Shown here piece after piece: positions 1 through 6,912 of a stretch of 8,499 bases of DNA; the first letter of the stretch is position 1, and each line of letters opens with the position of its first letter. Made by a program: the position numbers and the translations under genes. Origin of the DNA: an uncultured Lachnospiraceae bacterium (lineage in GTDB: Bacteria; Bacillota; Clostridia; Lachnospirales; Lachnospiraceae); contig CADBTX010000088.1 of assembly GCA_902797705.1 (NCBI GenBank), forward strand, positions 1 to 8,499, given 5' to 3'. The notes beneath the pieces were generated by a model. That model searched no databases, was not told where the DNA came from, and saw only the letters and a list, made by a program, of their open reading frames with translations.

Positions 1-1385
1 ACCACCTCTTTTACGGCTTCATCCTGCCCGAAGATCCCGGCCTTCATCCTCTCTTCAAGAGTGGAAAGTCCCCGGATATCATCCGTTTCCACGGTCTCTA
101 TGGGGACGCGGCAGATCTTTGTAAGGATCACGTTTATAACATCCTTATCCACCTTCCCCCTGTTCTTTCCATCAGGATGAAGCTTTCTATAGGATCCGGC
201 CTCGTCAATAAGGTCTATGGCCTTATCCGGCAGGAACCTTTCGTTGATGTACTTTGCGCTCATCTTCACCGCATATTCCAGAACGCCCTTTACATACTTT
301 ACCCCGTGGTACTCTTCGTACTTTGACTTCAGACCTTTAAGTATCCTGACCGTTTCCTCCTCCGAAGGCTCCTTTATCTCCACATTCTGAAAACGGCGGA
401 CAAGGCTCTTATTCTTCTCAAAGTACTTCTTGTACTCTTCAAAGGTTGTGGCTCCGATAAACCTGATGTGGCCGTCGGAGAGATAAGCTTTAAGCATATT
501 TGATGCGTCAAAGGACCCCTCTCCCACTGCCCCGGCTCCGGAGAGATTGTGTATCTCGTCTATATAGATTATGGGTTTTTCCTCCCTGCCGATCTCCGAA
601 AGCACCTTTTTGAAGCGCTTTTCAAAGTCGCCCCTGTACTGGGTTCCGGCAAGCATTCCTCCAAGATCTATGGAAAAAATCTTCGCACCCTTAATGGCGT
701 CTGGAACATCACCGGACCTTAAACGCTGAACGAGGCCGTATGTTATGGCTGTTTTCCCAACTCCGCTCTCGCCTATGTGGAGAGGATTATTCTTGTCCTT
801 CCTGCAAAGGATCTGTATGGTGCGTTCCAGTTCTTCCTCTCTCCCGATAAGGGGATTTACATCCTTCAGGGTATCATTGAGGCAGGGTGCATACAGCTTC
901 CATCCGCTTCTCTCTCTGTCTCCTTCTTCCTCCAGGTCACCCGTGAGATCATCGGAAGAAGCATCTCCCTCTATAAAGGATATCTCCTGCAGCAGATCAG
1001 CTTCAATAACGCCCTGCTGTTCCATATAGAATCTGGCATAGCAGTCTTCCAGGCTCCAGAGGCCGTGGATCAGATGCCTCACATAGACTTCCCCGCTGCC
1101 GCTGTTATAGGCGCTCTGCCCCGCAAGCATGAGCATCTTGTTTAACAGCGCAGATAATTCAGGCTCCTTTCCCGGAACCCTGTCGATATATTCATCTATA
1201 TATCTTTCCAGCTTATCTCTAAGGATATTTATATCTCCGCCGCAGGCAGAAAATGACTCGATAAAAAGGCCTTCCTCCGCGAGCATCAAAAGGATGGTCT
1301 CAGGCGTCACGTATTCATATCCCTTTTCTTTTGCATAGAGCACCGCACTATGGAGCACGGCCATCACTTCTTTTGACAGATCCAT
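1..1385 (-). CDS. clpA: ATP-dependent Clp protease ATP-binding subunit ClpA, N-terminal 461 codons (runs off left edge)
   Basis: ClpA is a hexameric AAA+ unfoldase that feeds substrates to the ClpP peptidase in the cytoplasm. The visible part contains the N-domain (about residues 1-140), an acidic linker, and the whole first AAA+ module. Walker A is GESGVGKT at residues 205-212 (K211). Walker B is IIYIDEIHN with D276 and E277. A sensor-1 stretch IGATTFEEY and an arginine-finger segment LVRRFQ follow. The small domain contains LIDEAGS, and FGQDEA just before the edge marks the start of the second AAA+ module. There is no coiled-coil middle domain between the modules, which separates ClpA from ClpB and ClpC. 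The gene directly follows clpS. An SD-like GGAGG at 1396-1400 lies 7 nt from a GTG at 1388 and 10 nt from the ATG at 1385. The GTG would overlap the clpS stop as TAGTG. I chose the ATG, but either start is possible. The second AAA+ module and the ClpP-binding loop are outside the window. Confidence 0.95.
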   Translation of the reverse strand, partial: MDLSKEVMAVLHSAVLYAKEKGYEYVTPETILLMLAEEGLFIESFSACGGDINILRDKLERYIDEYIDRVPGKEPELSALLNKMLMLAGQSAYNSGSGEVYVRHLIHGLWSLEDCYARFYMEQQGVIEADLLQEISFIEGDASSDDLTGDLEEEGDRERSGWKLYAPCLNDTLKDVNPLIGREEELERTIQILCRKDKNNPLHIGESGVGKTAITYGLVQRLRSGDVPDAIKGAKIFSIDLGGMLAGTQYRGDFEKRFKKVLSEIGREEKPIIYIDEIHNLSGAGAVGEGSFDASNMLKAYLSDGHIRFIGATTFEEYKKYFEKNKSLVRRFQNVEIKEPSEEETVRILKGLKSKYEEYHGVKYVKGVLEYAVKMSAKYINERFLPDKAIDLIDEAGSYRKLHPDGKNRGKVDKDVINVILTKICRVPIETVETDDIRGLSTLEERMKAGIFGQDEAVKEV

Positions 1386-1387
1386 CA

Positions 1388-1687
1388 CTAAGCTTCCTCC
1401 ACCGTCATCCTGAAGGGATAGCCCTGGGACCTGGCCCGGGACAGGGCCGTATTTACCTTTGTCGCCGCTATGTCATAGGGGTATTTCCCCACCACAGCCT
1501 GTCCTTTCTTATGGACATTCAGCATAATGGACTGTGCCGTCACTTCGTCCTTATGGAATATATCCTTCAGCACCTCCACCACGAACTCCATGGTGGTAAA
1601 GTCATCATTGAACATGATCACATTATACTCCCGGGGCTCCTTTATCCTGCTGTCTGTCCGTTCCCTGACCTGATCCTTTGTCGCCAT
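1388..1687 (-). CDS. clpS: ATP-dependent Clp protease adaptor protein ClpS
   Basis: This 99-residue protein is of normal length for the ClpS family. ClpS binds the N-domain of ClpA and delivers proteins with bulky hydrophobic N-terminal residues (the N-degron pathway) for degradation by ClpAP. The substrate-pocket motif FNDDFTTMEFV is present at residues 26-36, with N27, D28, D29 and M33 matching the family residues that grip the N-terminal amine. V58-H59 also match the conserved pocket pair. The N-terminal 20 residues are polar and probably flexible, as in other ClpS proteins. The start ATG is preceded by AAAGGA. The stop codon touches the start region of clpA, so translation of the two is probably coupled. 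The gene lies 55 bp downstream of frdB on the same strand and may be read from the frd operon, from its own promoter, or both. Confidence 0.96.
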   Translation of the reverse strand: MATKDQVRERTDSRIKEPREYNVIMFNDDFTTMEFVVEVLKDIFHKDEVTAQSIMLNVHKKGQAVVGKYPYDIAATKVNTALSRARSQGYPFRMTVEEA

Positions 1688-1710
1688 TATTCCTTTACCT
1701 ACCTACTTCT

Positions 1711-1741
1711 ATTTTACCTCTGATATTAATGATCCTGTCAG
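1711..1741 (-). promoter_or_regulatory. Possible sigma-A promoter for clpSA
   Basis: On the minus strand, CTGACA (1736-1741) and TAAAAT (1711-1716) each match the -35 and -10 consensus at five of six positions. They are separated by 19 bp, slightly longer than ideal. The site fills the only gap between frdB and clpS and would allow clpSA to be transcribed apart from the redox genes. It is a sequence match only, and transcription through from frdB remains possible. Confidence 0.35.
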
Positions 1742-1742
1742 C

Positions 1743-2429
1743 TTAATCCGGTCCGGAAGGGCGGTTTAATTTCGCCATGCTTGCAAGGGTTGGGATCTTC
1801 ATGGGACAGACCTCCACGCAGGAAAGAGATTTTGAGCAGCCGCTTCCGAAGTGCTCGCCGTATACCTTTCTTATCTCATCTCTCTTTTCCCCGTTTCTTG
1901 CAGCCACCAGATAACAGTCATTGGCAAAGGCCGCACCGTAAAATTTCTTTCCATTCATATAGTTAGGACACACCTCGAGGCAGAGCCCGCACTTCAGGCA
2001 TTTCGCAGCCATGTACTGATGCTCATGATCCCCGGGAGATCCCTGATTCCACTCCCCTATATACACATTGGTCTTCATCAGGTTTTCATGAATGGATGAA
2101 CGGTTCACCAGGAGATCGTGGATCACCGGAAATTTCTTCAAGGGCCTGATACTGATCTCCTTTCCCTTAAGATCCCTTAAAAAAGTCTCACAGGCAAGGG
2201 CCGGCCTCTCATTTATCACCATGGCACAGGAGCCGCAGACACCCTGAAGGCAGGAGCATTCCCATCCGATCCTTGTGGTGTTCTCTCCCCTGTCATTTAT
2301 GATGTCATCATTGTAATTTATGTGATCCAGCAGTCCCGCTATTGATATATCCATAGGACCGTCATAGTCAAAGCCCTCCCAGTAGGGTTCGGATACGGGA
2401 CTTACCTGGCGGAGTATCTTAACCTTCAT
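1743..2429 (-). CDS. frdB: Fumarate reductase / succinate dehydrogenase iron-sulfur subunit
   Basis: FrdB carries electrons between the quinone site in the membrane subunit and the FAD of FrdA through three Fe-S clusters. All ligands can be seen. The [2Fe-2S] motif is C58, C60, C65, C68 and C80 (CSCLQGVCGSC followed by LAC). The C-terminal ferredoxin-like domain has C144, C147 and C150, with C208 completing the [4Fe-4S] cluster. C154, C198 and C204 supply the [3Fe-4S] cluster. At 228 residues it is near the usual family length (about 230-250). The ATG start overlaps the frdA stop by one base (TAATG) and is preceded by a strong AAAGGAGAGG site, so the two subunits are probably made in a fixed ratio. 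The symbol frdB is chosen over sdhB because the FrdA partner looks biased toward fumarate reduction; sequence alone cannot settle the direction. Confidence 0.93.
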   Translation of the reverse strand: MKVKILRQVSPVSEPYWEGFDYDGPMDISIAGLLDHINYNDDIINDRGENTTRIGWECSCLQGVCGSCAMVINERPALACETFLRDLKGKEISIRPLKKFPVIHDLLVNRSSIHENLMKTNVYIGEWNQGSPGDHEHQYMAAKCLKCGLCLEVCPNYMNGKKFYGAAFANDCYLVAARNGEKRDEIRKVYGEHFGSGCSKSLSCVEVCPMKIPTLASMAKLNRPSGPD

Positions 2430-4066
2430 TATACCTCTCCTTTATCTTCCAGCCTTGTTCGATAGGCTCCGTTGTCATAGGAAATAAGGGTTGCGTGAGC
2501 AAAGTCCCTGTCAGTCTCCGGGTGATCGCTCCTAAAATGCGCTCCCCGGCTCTCCCTGCGGCTCAGGGCCGAAGTCAGCACAGCCCTTGCAAGAGTCAGT
2601 ATTCCCACCAGGCTGTAATTAAAATATGGCATCACGCTGTTGTCGTATTTTATAAGGTCCGCCGTTTCAAGGTAATAGTCCACATCCTTAATACCGTTGC
2701 CCAGGCTCTTCTCATCCCTTACGATACCGAGATCATTCTGCATGGTCTCAGCCAGAAGATCGCGGATATAATTAACCGGGAAACGGCTTTCCGTTTTTCC
2801 CTTCTTTTCAAGAATATCCGACTGTTCATCCCTGTATTTTGAAAAATCGGGATGGACTGCATTATCCCTTCTTCCCGCGATCTCCTCTGCTGCAGTAAAA
2901 GCGCTGCATACAGCGGCAAGGAGTGAATTGCCTCCCAGGCGGTTAGCGCCGTGATATATGGATGCGCACTCTCCCACCGCAAACAGGTTGCGGATGTTTG
3001 TCTCATGATGAAGCCCCACAGCGAAGCCTCCCATAAAGAAGTGCACAGAGGGCGCTACGGGTATGGGTTCCTTTGTGATATCGATACCCCTGTATTTCAG
3101 ACATAACTCCATGACCTCCGGGATACGCTTCCGGATAAGTTCTTCACCGAGAAATGAAACGTCCAGCCACACATCCTTTTTTGTTAAATACATCTCCCGG
3201 GATATCAGATCCCTGGTCATGAGATTTCCCTTTTCCCCGTACTTTTCCTCCATGAAGTAGACCCGATGGCCGTTTTCAACGTAGAAAAGCCTTCCTCCCT
3301 CTCCCCGGGCTGCTTCGGATATCAGCATCCGTTTCTGGGCAGTCTCCAGAGTGGTTGGATGATACTGGATGAATTCCAGGTTTTTTAACACCACCCCCTG
3401 CCGGAACAGCTGTCCCTCAGCGTATCCGTCACACTGGGTGGAACCGGTGGTCTTTCCGAAAAGGGCATTCTGGCCGCCGGTGGCCATGACCACCGCATCG
3501 GCGTAAACCGCTGTAAGCCCCCTTGTGGTCTCGTCAAAAAGAAGCGCTCCGTGGCAGACCCCGTCGACGATCAGCCCCGAATGGAAGCAGCTCATAAGAC
3601 GTCTTTTGATCCTTCCCGCAGCTTCATAGCGCCTGACCTCCATAACAAGGGCGGACACGATCTGCTTTCCGGTCGAGGTCCCGCAATAATAGGTCCTTTT
3701 ATGGGACTGTCCTCCAAAGGCCCTCTTTGCGGGTCTTCCATCTTCATTAACGGAAAAAACGGTGCCGATGCTTTTAAGATACTCTATGATCTCTCCGCCT
3801 CTTTCGCAGAGAGCTCTTACTTCCTCCTCTTTGGCGAGATACCCTCCGCCCTTTAAGGTGTCCTCAATGTGGCTTGCCACCGTATCTCCCTCATCGTTTC
3901 CTTCCACTACGGCATTGATCCCTCCCGCTGCCATCACGGACTGGGAGCGCTCGGAAATAAACGGGGAAACAAGGGTGACATCTAATCCGAAGGAAGCGCA
4001 GCGAACCGCGCATGACATACCTGAGATCCCGCTGCCTATCACCAAAACATTCGTCCTGTCTTCCAC
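2429..4066 (-). CDS. frdA: Fumarate reductase flavoprotein subunit lacking the covalent-FAD histidine
   Basis: This 545-residue catalytic subunit interconverts fumarate and succinate on FAD. The dinucleotide-binding motif GSGISG is at 11-16. Substrate and catalytic residues of the family are all present: H236 in QYHPTTL, E251 and R254 in SEAARGEGG, R285 in TRDLISREMY, H342 in VHFFMGG and R376 in GANRLGGN. A second FAD contact is the GEC near 366. The expected flavinylation segment (RSHSVxAQGGI in Bacillus SdhA) reads RSQSVMAAGGI here, so the FAD-linking histidine is Q42. This predicts non-covalently bound FAD. In E. coli FrdA, replacing the equivalent histidine keeps fumarate reduction but abolishes succinate oxidation. 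The start is GTG at 4066, one base after the frdC stop, with AAGGGG five bases upstream. L-aspartate oxidase was considered, but the Bacillus-type GGINA segment and the flanking frdB and frdC genes favour fumarate reductase. Confidence 0.92.
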   Translation of the reverse strand: MEDRTNVLVIGSGISGMSCAVRCASFGLDVTLVSPFISERSQSVMAAGGINAVVEGNDEGDTVASHIEDTLKGGGYLAKEEEVRALCERGGEIIEYLKSIGTVFSVNEDGRPAKRAFGGQSHKRTYYCGTSTGKQIVSALVMEVRRYEAAGRIKRRLMSCFHSGLIVDGVCHGALLFDETTRGLTAVYADAVVMATGGQNALFGKTTGSTQCDGYAEGQLFRQGVVLKNLEFIQYHPTTLETAQKRMLISEAARGEGGRLFYVENGHRVYFMEEKYGEKGNLMTRDLISREMYLTKKDVWLDVSFLGEELIRKRIPEVMELCLKYRGIDITKEPIPVAPSVHFFMGGFAVGLHHETNIRNLFAVGECASIYHGANRLGGNSLLAAVCSAFTAAEEIAGRRDNAVHPDFSKYRDEQSDILEKKGKTESRFPVNYIRDLLAETMQNDLGIVRDEKSLGNGIKDVDYYLETADLIKYDNSVMPYFNYSLVGILTLARAVLTSALSRRESRGAHFRSDHPETDRDFAHATLISYDNGAYRTRLEDKGEV

Positions 4067-4067
4067 T

Positions 4068-4637
4068 TTAACCCCTTCCTGACAGAAATAAGCCGATCTG
4101 TCCCTTTACAACTGCATATACTGTCAGAAGAAAAATAAGCGTTCCAAGGATATAGGCCGCCCTGTCTATCTTCTTTTTCAGCTCCATGGAAGTGAGCCAG
4201 CCCATTGTTATCAGAGCCTTTGAAAAGGAAACCGATATATGGGAGATGACTGCGGCGAAGAACAGGATCTCAAGGAACACAAGAAGCCACCAGAATGACC
4301 AGTTGCCCTGCATGGAAGCATTGCTCATAAGGTCAAACATCCTGATATGCATTTTCAGGAGAAGCAGCATGAGTACTGCGGAAACACGCTGTATCACGGT
4401 CGTGATGTTGAGACCCGGATAATATCCGGCCCCCTGCAGCTCTCCCCCGGTCACTACTATCACCACACCGAGGATCGCATGAAGACAGACCGCGATCATA
4501 AAGGGATAAGCGGTGATTTTTTTTAACAGCGGATCATAAAAAAATGTCAGATAGGCAAAAACATTATAACCCACATGGATCAGCACTCCGAGAAGTGTGA
4601 GCAGTGAAAGCACTGCGTTCGTTTTTTTCAGGATCAT
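4068..4637 (-). CDS. frdC: Fumarate reductase / succinate dehydrogenase cytochrome b-type membrane anchor (di-haem type)
   Basis: This 189-residue, very hydrophobic protein has five predicted membrane segments at about 7-32, 43-64, 79-104, 114-142 and 157-178. Single histidines lie in the first four: H21, H53, H97 and H133. This is the pattern of the Bacillus SdhC / Wolinella FrdC family, where the first and third histidines ligate one haem b and the second and fourth the other. The subunit anchors FrdAB to the cytoplasmic side of the membrane and exchanges electrons with a low-potential quinone such as menaquinone. A single anchor gene, rather than two small ones, is also typical of that family. 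The ATG has AAAGGA five bases upstream. The gene begins 17 bp after the aldo/keto reductase stop and ends 1 bp before frdA. The function is assigned from topology, histidines and neighbours, since this subunit is poorly conserved in sequence. Confidence 0.88.
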   Translation of the reverse strand: MILKKTNAVLSLLTLLGVLIHVGYNVFAYLTFFYDPLLKKITAYPFMIAVCLHAILGVVIVVTGGELQGAGYYPGLNITTVIQRVSAVLMLLLLKMHIRMFDLMSNASMQGNWSFWWLLVFLEILFFAAVISHISVSFSKALITMGWLTSMELKKKIDRAAYILGTLIFLLTVYAVVKGQIGLFLSGRG

Positions 4638-4654
4638 TTACGTCCTTTCTGTCC

Positions 4655-5797
4655 TTACCCTATCTTAGAAACAAAGTCACTCATCATATCCGAGATCTTA
4701 ATGTTCTGAGGGCAGACCTGCTCGCAGCTGTGGCAGTGAAGGCAGGCAGAAGGCTTCTCCTCATCAGGTATGGCCGCAAGTGCCATGGGTGCGATAAAGG
4801 CCATGCCTCCCCCGGCAGTGGTAAGGAGATGCTCATTATAAAGAGAAATAATACGGGGAATGTCGATCCCCTGAGGACAGTGGCTTACGCAGTAGTGGCA
4901 GGCGGTGCAGGGGATGGATTTCTTTCCCATCATTCTGTCCGCGATCAGCATAAGAGAATCCATCTCCTTGTCGCTTAAAGGCTTATCTTCTTCGTAAGTT
5001 TTCAGGTTACTTTCCAGCTGTGCCATGCTTGACATACCGGAAAGCACCATGGTTACGCCCTTTATACTCTGAAGGAATCTGAAGGCCCATGCAGGTATCT
5101 CCTCATCAGGCCGCAGGCTCTTTAGCAGGTTTTCGGACTCCGTGTCCAGTTTGGCGAGCCTCCCTCCCCTTAAAGGCTCCATTACCCAGATGGGGATATT
5201 CCACTCGTTTAAGAGATCCGCCTTTGCAGCGGCATCCTGAAATTTCCAATCCAGATAATTGATCTGAAGCTGGCAGAACTCCATGTCCTTTCCGTAAGCG
5301 TCAAGGAACCTCTTAAGGACATTGTATTCACCGTGGCAGGAGAAGCCGAGATGCTTTATCCTTCCATTCTTTTTCTGCTCCATCAGGTAATCGTAGATCC
5401 CGTACTTCGGATCCAGATATTGCTCTATATTCATCTCGCACACATTGTGGAAGAGATAGAAATCAAAGTATTCCATGCCTGTCTTTTCAAGCTGCTTCTC
5501 AAAGATCTCCTTCACCTTCGACATATTGGAGAGATCATATCCCGGGAACTTGGTCGCGATATAGAATTTCTCTCTCGGATACTTTGAAAGCGCCTTTCCC
5601 ATTACTATCTCGGAATTAGCGCTGTGATATCCCCAGGCCGTGTCATAGTAATTTATCCCTTCAGCCATGGCTTTATCAACCATCTGAAATGTCTGATCTT
5701 CGTCGATCCGGCTGTCATCTCCTCCGGTCACAGGAAGTCTCATTGCCCCAAAACCCAGTCCCGACAGTTTGATATCCTGAAAATCTCTGTAAACCAT
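4655..5797 (-). CDS. Aldo/keto reductase with C-terminal two-cluster ferredoxin-like domain
   Basis: The 380-residue protein has an aldo/keto reductase (beta/alpha)8 barrel at about residues 1-285. The usual catalytic tetrad is visible as D52, Y57, K83 and H117. The C-terminal part carries two four-cysteine motifs: C297, C300, C303, C307 followed by P308, and C352, C355, C358, C362 followed by P363. Both are classic [4Fe-4S] patterns. Proteins of this type (COG1453-like) are common in Clostridia but mostly uncharacterised. They are presumed to couple NAD(P)H-dependent carbonyl or related chemistry to Fe-S electron transfer. No signal peptide or membrane segment is seen, so it should be cytoplasmic. 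The ATG is preceded by AGGAGG at nine bases. It is the first gene of the minus-strand run and lies 17 bp before frdC, so it is probably co-transcribed with frdCAB. The substrate cannot be predicted from the sequence. Confidence 0.92.
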   Translation of the reverse strand: MVYRDFQDIKLSGLGFGAMRLPVTGGDDSRIDEDQTFQMVDKAMAEGINYYDTAWGYHSANSEIVMGKALSKYPREKFYIATKFPGYDLSNMSKVKEIFEKQLEKTGMEYFDFYLFHNVCEMNIEQYLDPKYGIYDYLMEQKKNGRIKHLGFSCHGEYNVLKRFLDAYGKDMEFCQLQINYLDWKFQDAAAKADLLNEWNIPIWVMEPLRGGRLAKLDTESENLLKSLRPDEEIPAWAFRFLQSIKGVTMVLSGMSSMAQLESNLKTYEEDKPLSDKEMDSLMLIADRMMGKKSIPCTACHYCVSHCPQGIDIPRIISLYNEHLLTTAGGGMAFIAPMALAAIPDEEKPSACLHCHSCEQVCPQNIKISDMMSDFVSKIG

Positions 5798-5840
5798 ACC
5801 CCATTTCCTCCTCGTACATAATACAGCACTGTCTTTAACA

Positions 5841-5984
5841 AAATGTCACTTATATTTGCCTTCCCCCGCCTGCGTGGCAAAACGTGCCAGCGAAGCACTC
5901 CACCTTTGCCTTCCCCCCTGAAAGGGGGGAAGGTGTCAGACCGCAGGTCTGACGGATGAGGGCCCCCCTTAAATAATGACACTT
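5841..5984. repeat. Palindromic GC-rich repeat element with imperfect terminal inverted repeats (copy 1)
   Basis: The 144-bp element fills about half of the divergent AKR-surE intergenic region. Its ends, 5841-5853 and 5973-5984, are imperfect inverted repeats (AARTGTCA followed by TTAT) with one mismatch and one indel. The sequence TTTGCCTTCCCCC occurs twice, 50 bp apart, at 5855 and 5905. Inside are an 11-bp hairpin (arms 5909-5919 and 5923-5933, loop GAA) and an 8-bp hairpin (arms 5935-5942 and 5946-5953, loop GCA). A GGATGAGGG box follows at 5954-5962. The same order of parts (CCTTCYCC hairpin, TGTCAG hairpin, GGATGAGGG) recurs at 7423-7529, so this is a dispersed repeat family. No obvious target-site duplication is seen. 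A non-autonomous mobile element (MITE or REP-like) is the likeliest nature. Confidence 0.8.
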
Positions 5985-6035
5985 TCTTCAATATAATATC
6001 ATATCTCAGCTTCCGATAACAAAACCTCCCCCTCT

Positions 6036-6064
6036 TTCAGAAATCTGACCTGTTCTGTTATACT
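6036..6064 (+). promoter_or_regulatory. Probable sigma-A promoter of surE
   Basis: TTCAGA (6036-6041) and TATACT (6059-6064) are separated by exactly 17 bp. A TG one base ahead of the -10 hexamer makes it an extended -10. The site lies about 30 bp before the surE start codon, which would give a short leader, and falls just outside the upstream repeat element. An AGAAAGG ribosome-binding site follows at 6081-6087. Confidence 0.6.
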
Positions 6065-6095
6065 TATAGATAAAAATAAACAGAAAGGCTGATCA

Positions 6096-6815
6096 ATGGC
6101 AGAACGGATTCTTATAACCAATGATGACGGAATCGCTTCGGCGGGTCTCATCAGACTGGCTGAAGGAGCAAAGGAACTGGGAGAAGTGTGGGTAGTGGCT
6201 CCCGGAGATCAGCGCAGCGCTGTCTCCCACAGCATCACTCTCCGCTCCCATATTGATGTTTCCCCGGCAGACTTTCCTCTCCCTTTTGTAAAAGCCTATA
6301 AGTGCTCCGGCACCCCTGCCGACTGTGTAAGAGTCGGTATGCTGAACATATTGCCGGAAAAACCCTCTATAGTATTATCGGGCATCAACTATGGGTACAA
6401 CGTGGCATCGGATGTCCAGTACTCTGCCACGGTCGGAGCCGCGCTGGAGGCCTCCTTTCAGGGTGCGGTCGGCATCGCGTTGTCAGAGGACGCCTGCGAC
6501 ATCCATGATGCCGAAGACAGCTTCCTTGAAGAGATACTGTCCCGGCTCGTTAAAATGCCTCTGCCCCGGGGTGCCATATGGAATGTGAATTTCCCCGGCT
6601 GCAGGAAGGAGGACTGTAAGGGTATACTTTGGGACAGGAAGGTTTCAAAGGGCATGATATACAGAGATACATACGACGTTTTGGACCGGCTGCCTGATGG
6701 CGGTGTCCGTCTGATGGTGAGAGGACACTATAACGAAGAAGCTGAAGAGGGCACTGATTTCCGGGCTGTCCTTGATGGCTATACATCTGTGGGGATGGTA
6801 AAAAATGTGGGTTAG
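6096..6815 (+). CDS. surE: 5'/3'-nucleotidase SurE
   Basis: SurE is a divalent-metal-dependent phosphatase that removes phosphate from nucleoside 5'- and 3'-monophosphates in the cytoplasm. The 239-residue length is normal for the family. The N-terminal metal motif ITNDDG is at residues 7-12 with D10 and D11. S41 in DQRSAVSHSIT and N98 in SGINYGYN complete the metal/phosphate site known from Thermotoga SurE (D8, D9, S39, N95). The conserved CSGTPADCV lies at 70-78. The ATG is preceded by AGAAAGG and a well-formed promoter. It is transcribed divergently from the aldo/keto reductase and lies 97 bp upstream of the macrodomain gene on the same strand. No truncation or missing key residue was seen. 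Confidence 0.95.
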   Translation: MAERILITNDDGIASAGLIRLAEGAKELGEVWVVAPGDQRSAVSHSITLRSHIDVSPADFPLPFVKAYKCSGTPADCVRVGMLNILPEKPSIVLSGINYGYNVASDVQYSATVGAALEASFQGAVGIALSEDACDIHDAEDSFLEEILSRLVKMPLPRGAIWNVNFPGCRKEDCKGILWDRKVSKGMIYRDTYDVLDRLPDGGVRLMVRGHYNEEAEEGTDFRAVLDGYTSVGMVKNVG

Positions 6816-6864
6816 ATCACTGATTTCCCTTAATTTTCACGAGACGGCGGCAGGGATTATGTTG

Positions 6865-6870
6865 TATAAT
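6865..6870 (+). promoter_or_regulatory. Possible -10 element for the macrodomain gene
   Basis: A perfect TATAAT lies 42 bp upstream of the macrodomain start codon, in the 97-bp gap after surE. No convincing -35 hexamer is found at 16-18 bp upstream, so this is a weak promoter call. If real, it gives the gene expression independent of surE. Confidence 0.4.
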
Positions 6871-6912
6871 AAAAAACGGATGCACGGCTAACAGGATATC
6901 GGAGGTATAAAA

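Noticed and set aside
745..1338. Several plus-strand open frames opposite clpA
   Set aside because: They lie wholly inside the intact clpA frame, which has continuous family motifs, and their translations show no recognisable domains.
2429..4066. FrdA as L-aspartate oxidase (NadB), which also lacks the covalent-FAD histidine
   Set aside because: The segment around Q42 and the active site follow Bacillus-type SdhA/FrdA more closely, and the gene is flanked by complete frdB and frdC with no nadA or nadC.
5811..5846. Promoter for the AKR-frd operon on the minus strand
   Set aside because: A TATTAT and a GTGACA are present, but they are about 20 bp apart and no better-spaced pair was found, so the promoter could not be placed with confidence.
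5909..5953. Rho-independent terminator in repeat copy 1
   Set aside because: The hairpins are strong but no T-run follows on either strand, and the site lies between divergent starts where no gene needs to end.
5740..5991. An 83-codon minus-strand open frame over the 5' end of the AKR gene and the intergenic repeat
   Set aside because: Most of it translates the palindromic repeat (G/P/R-rich), it overlaps the AKR start in another frame, and its start has no good ribosome-binding site. It is a repeat-derived artefact.
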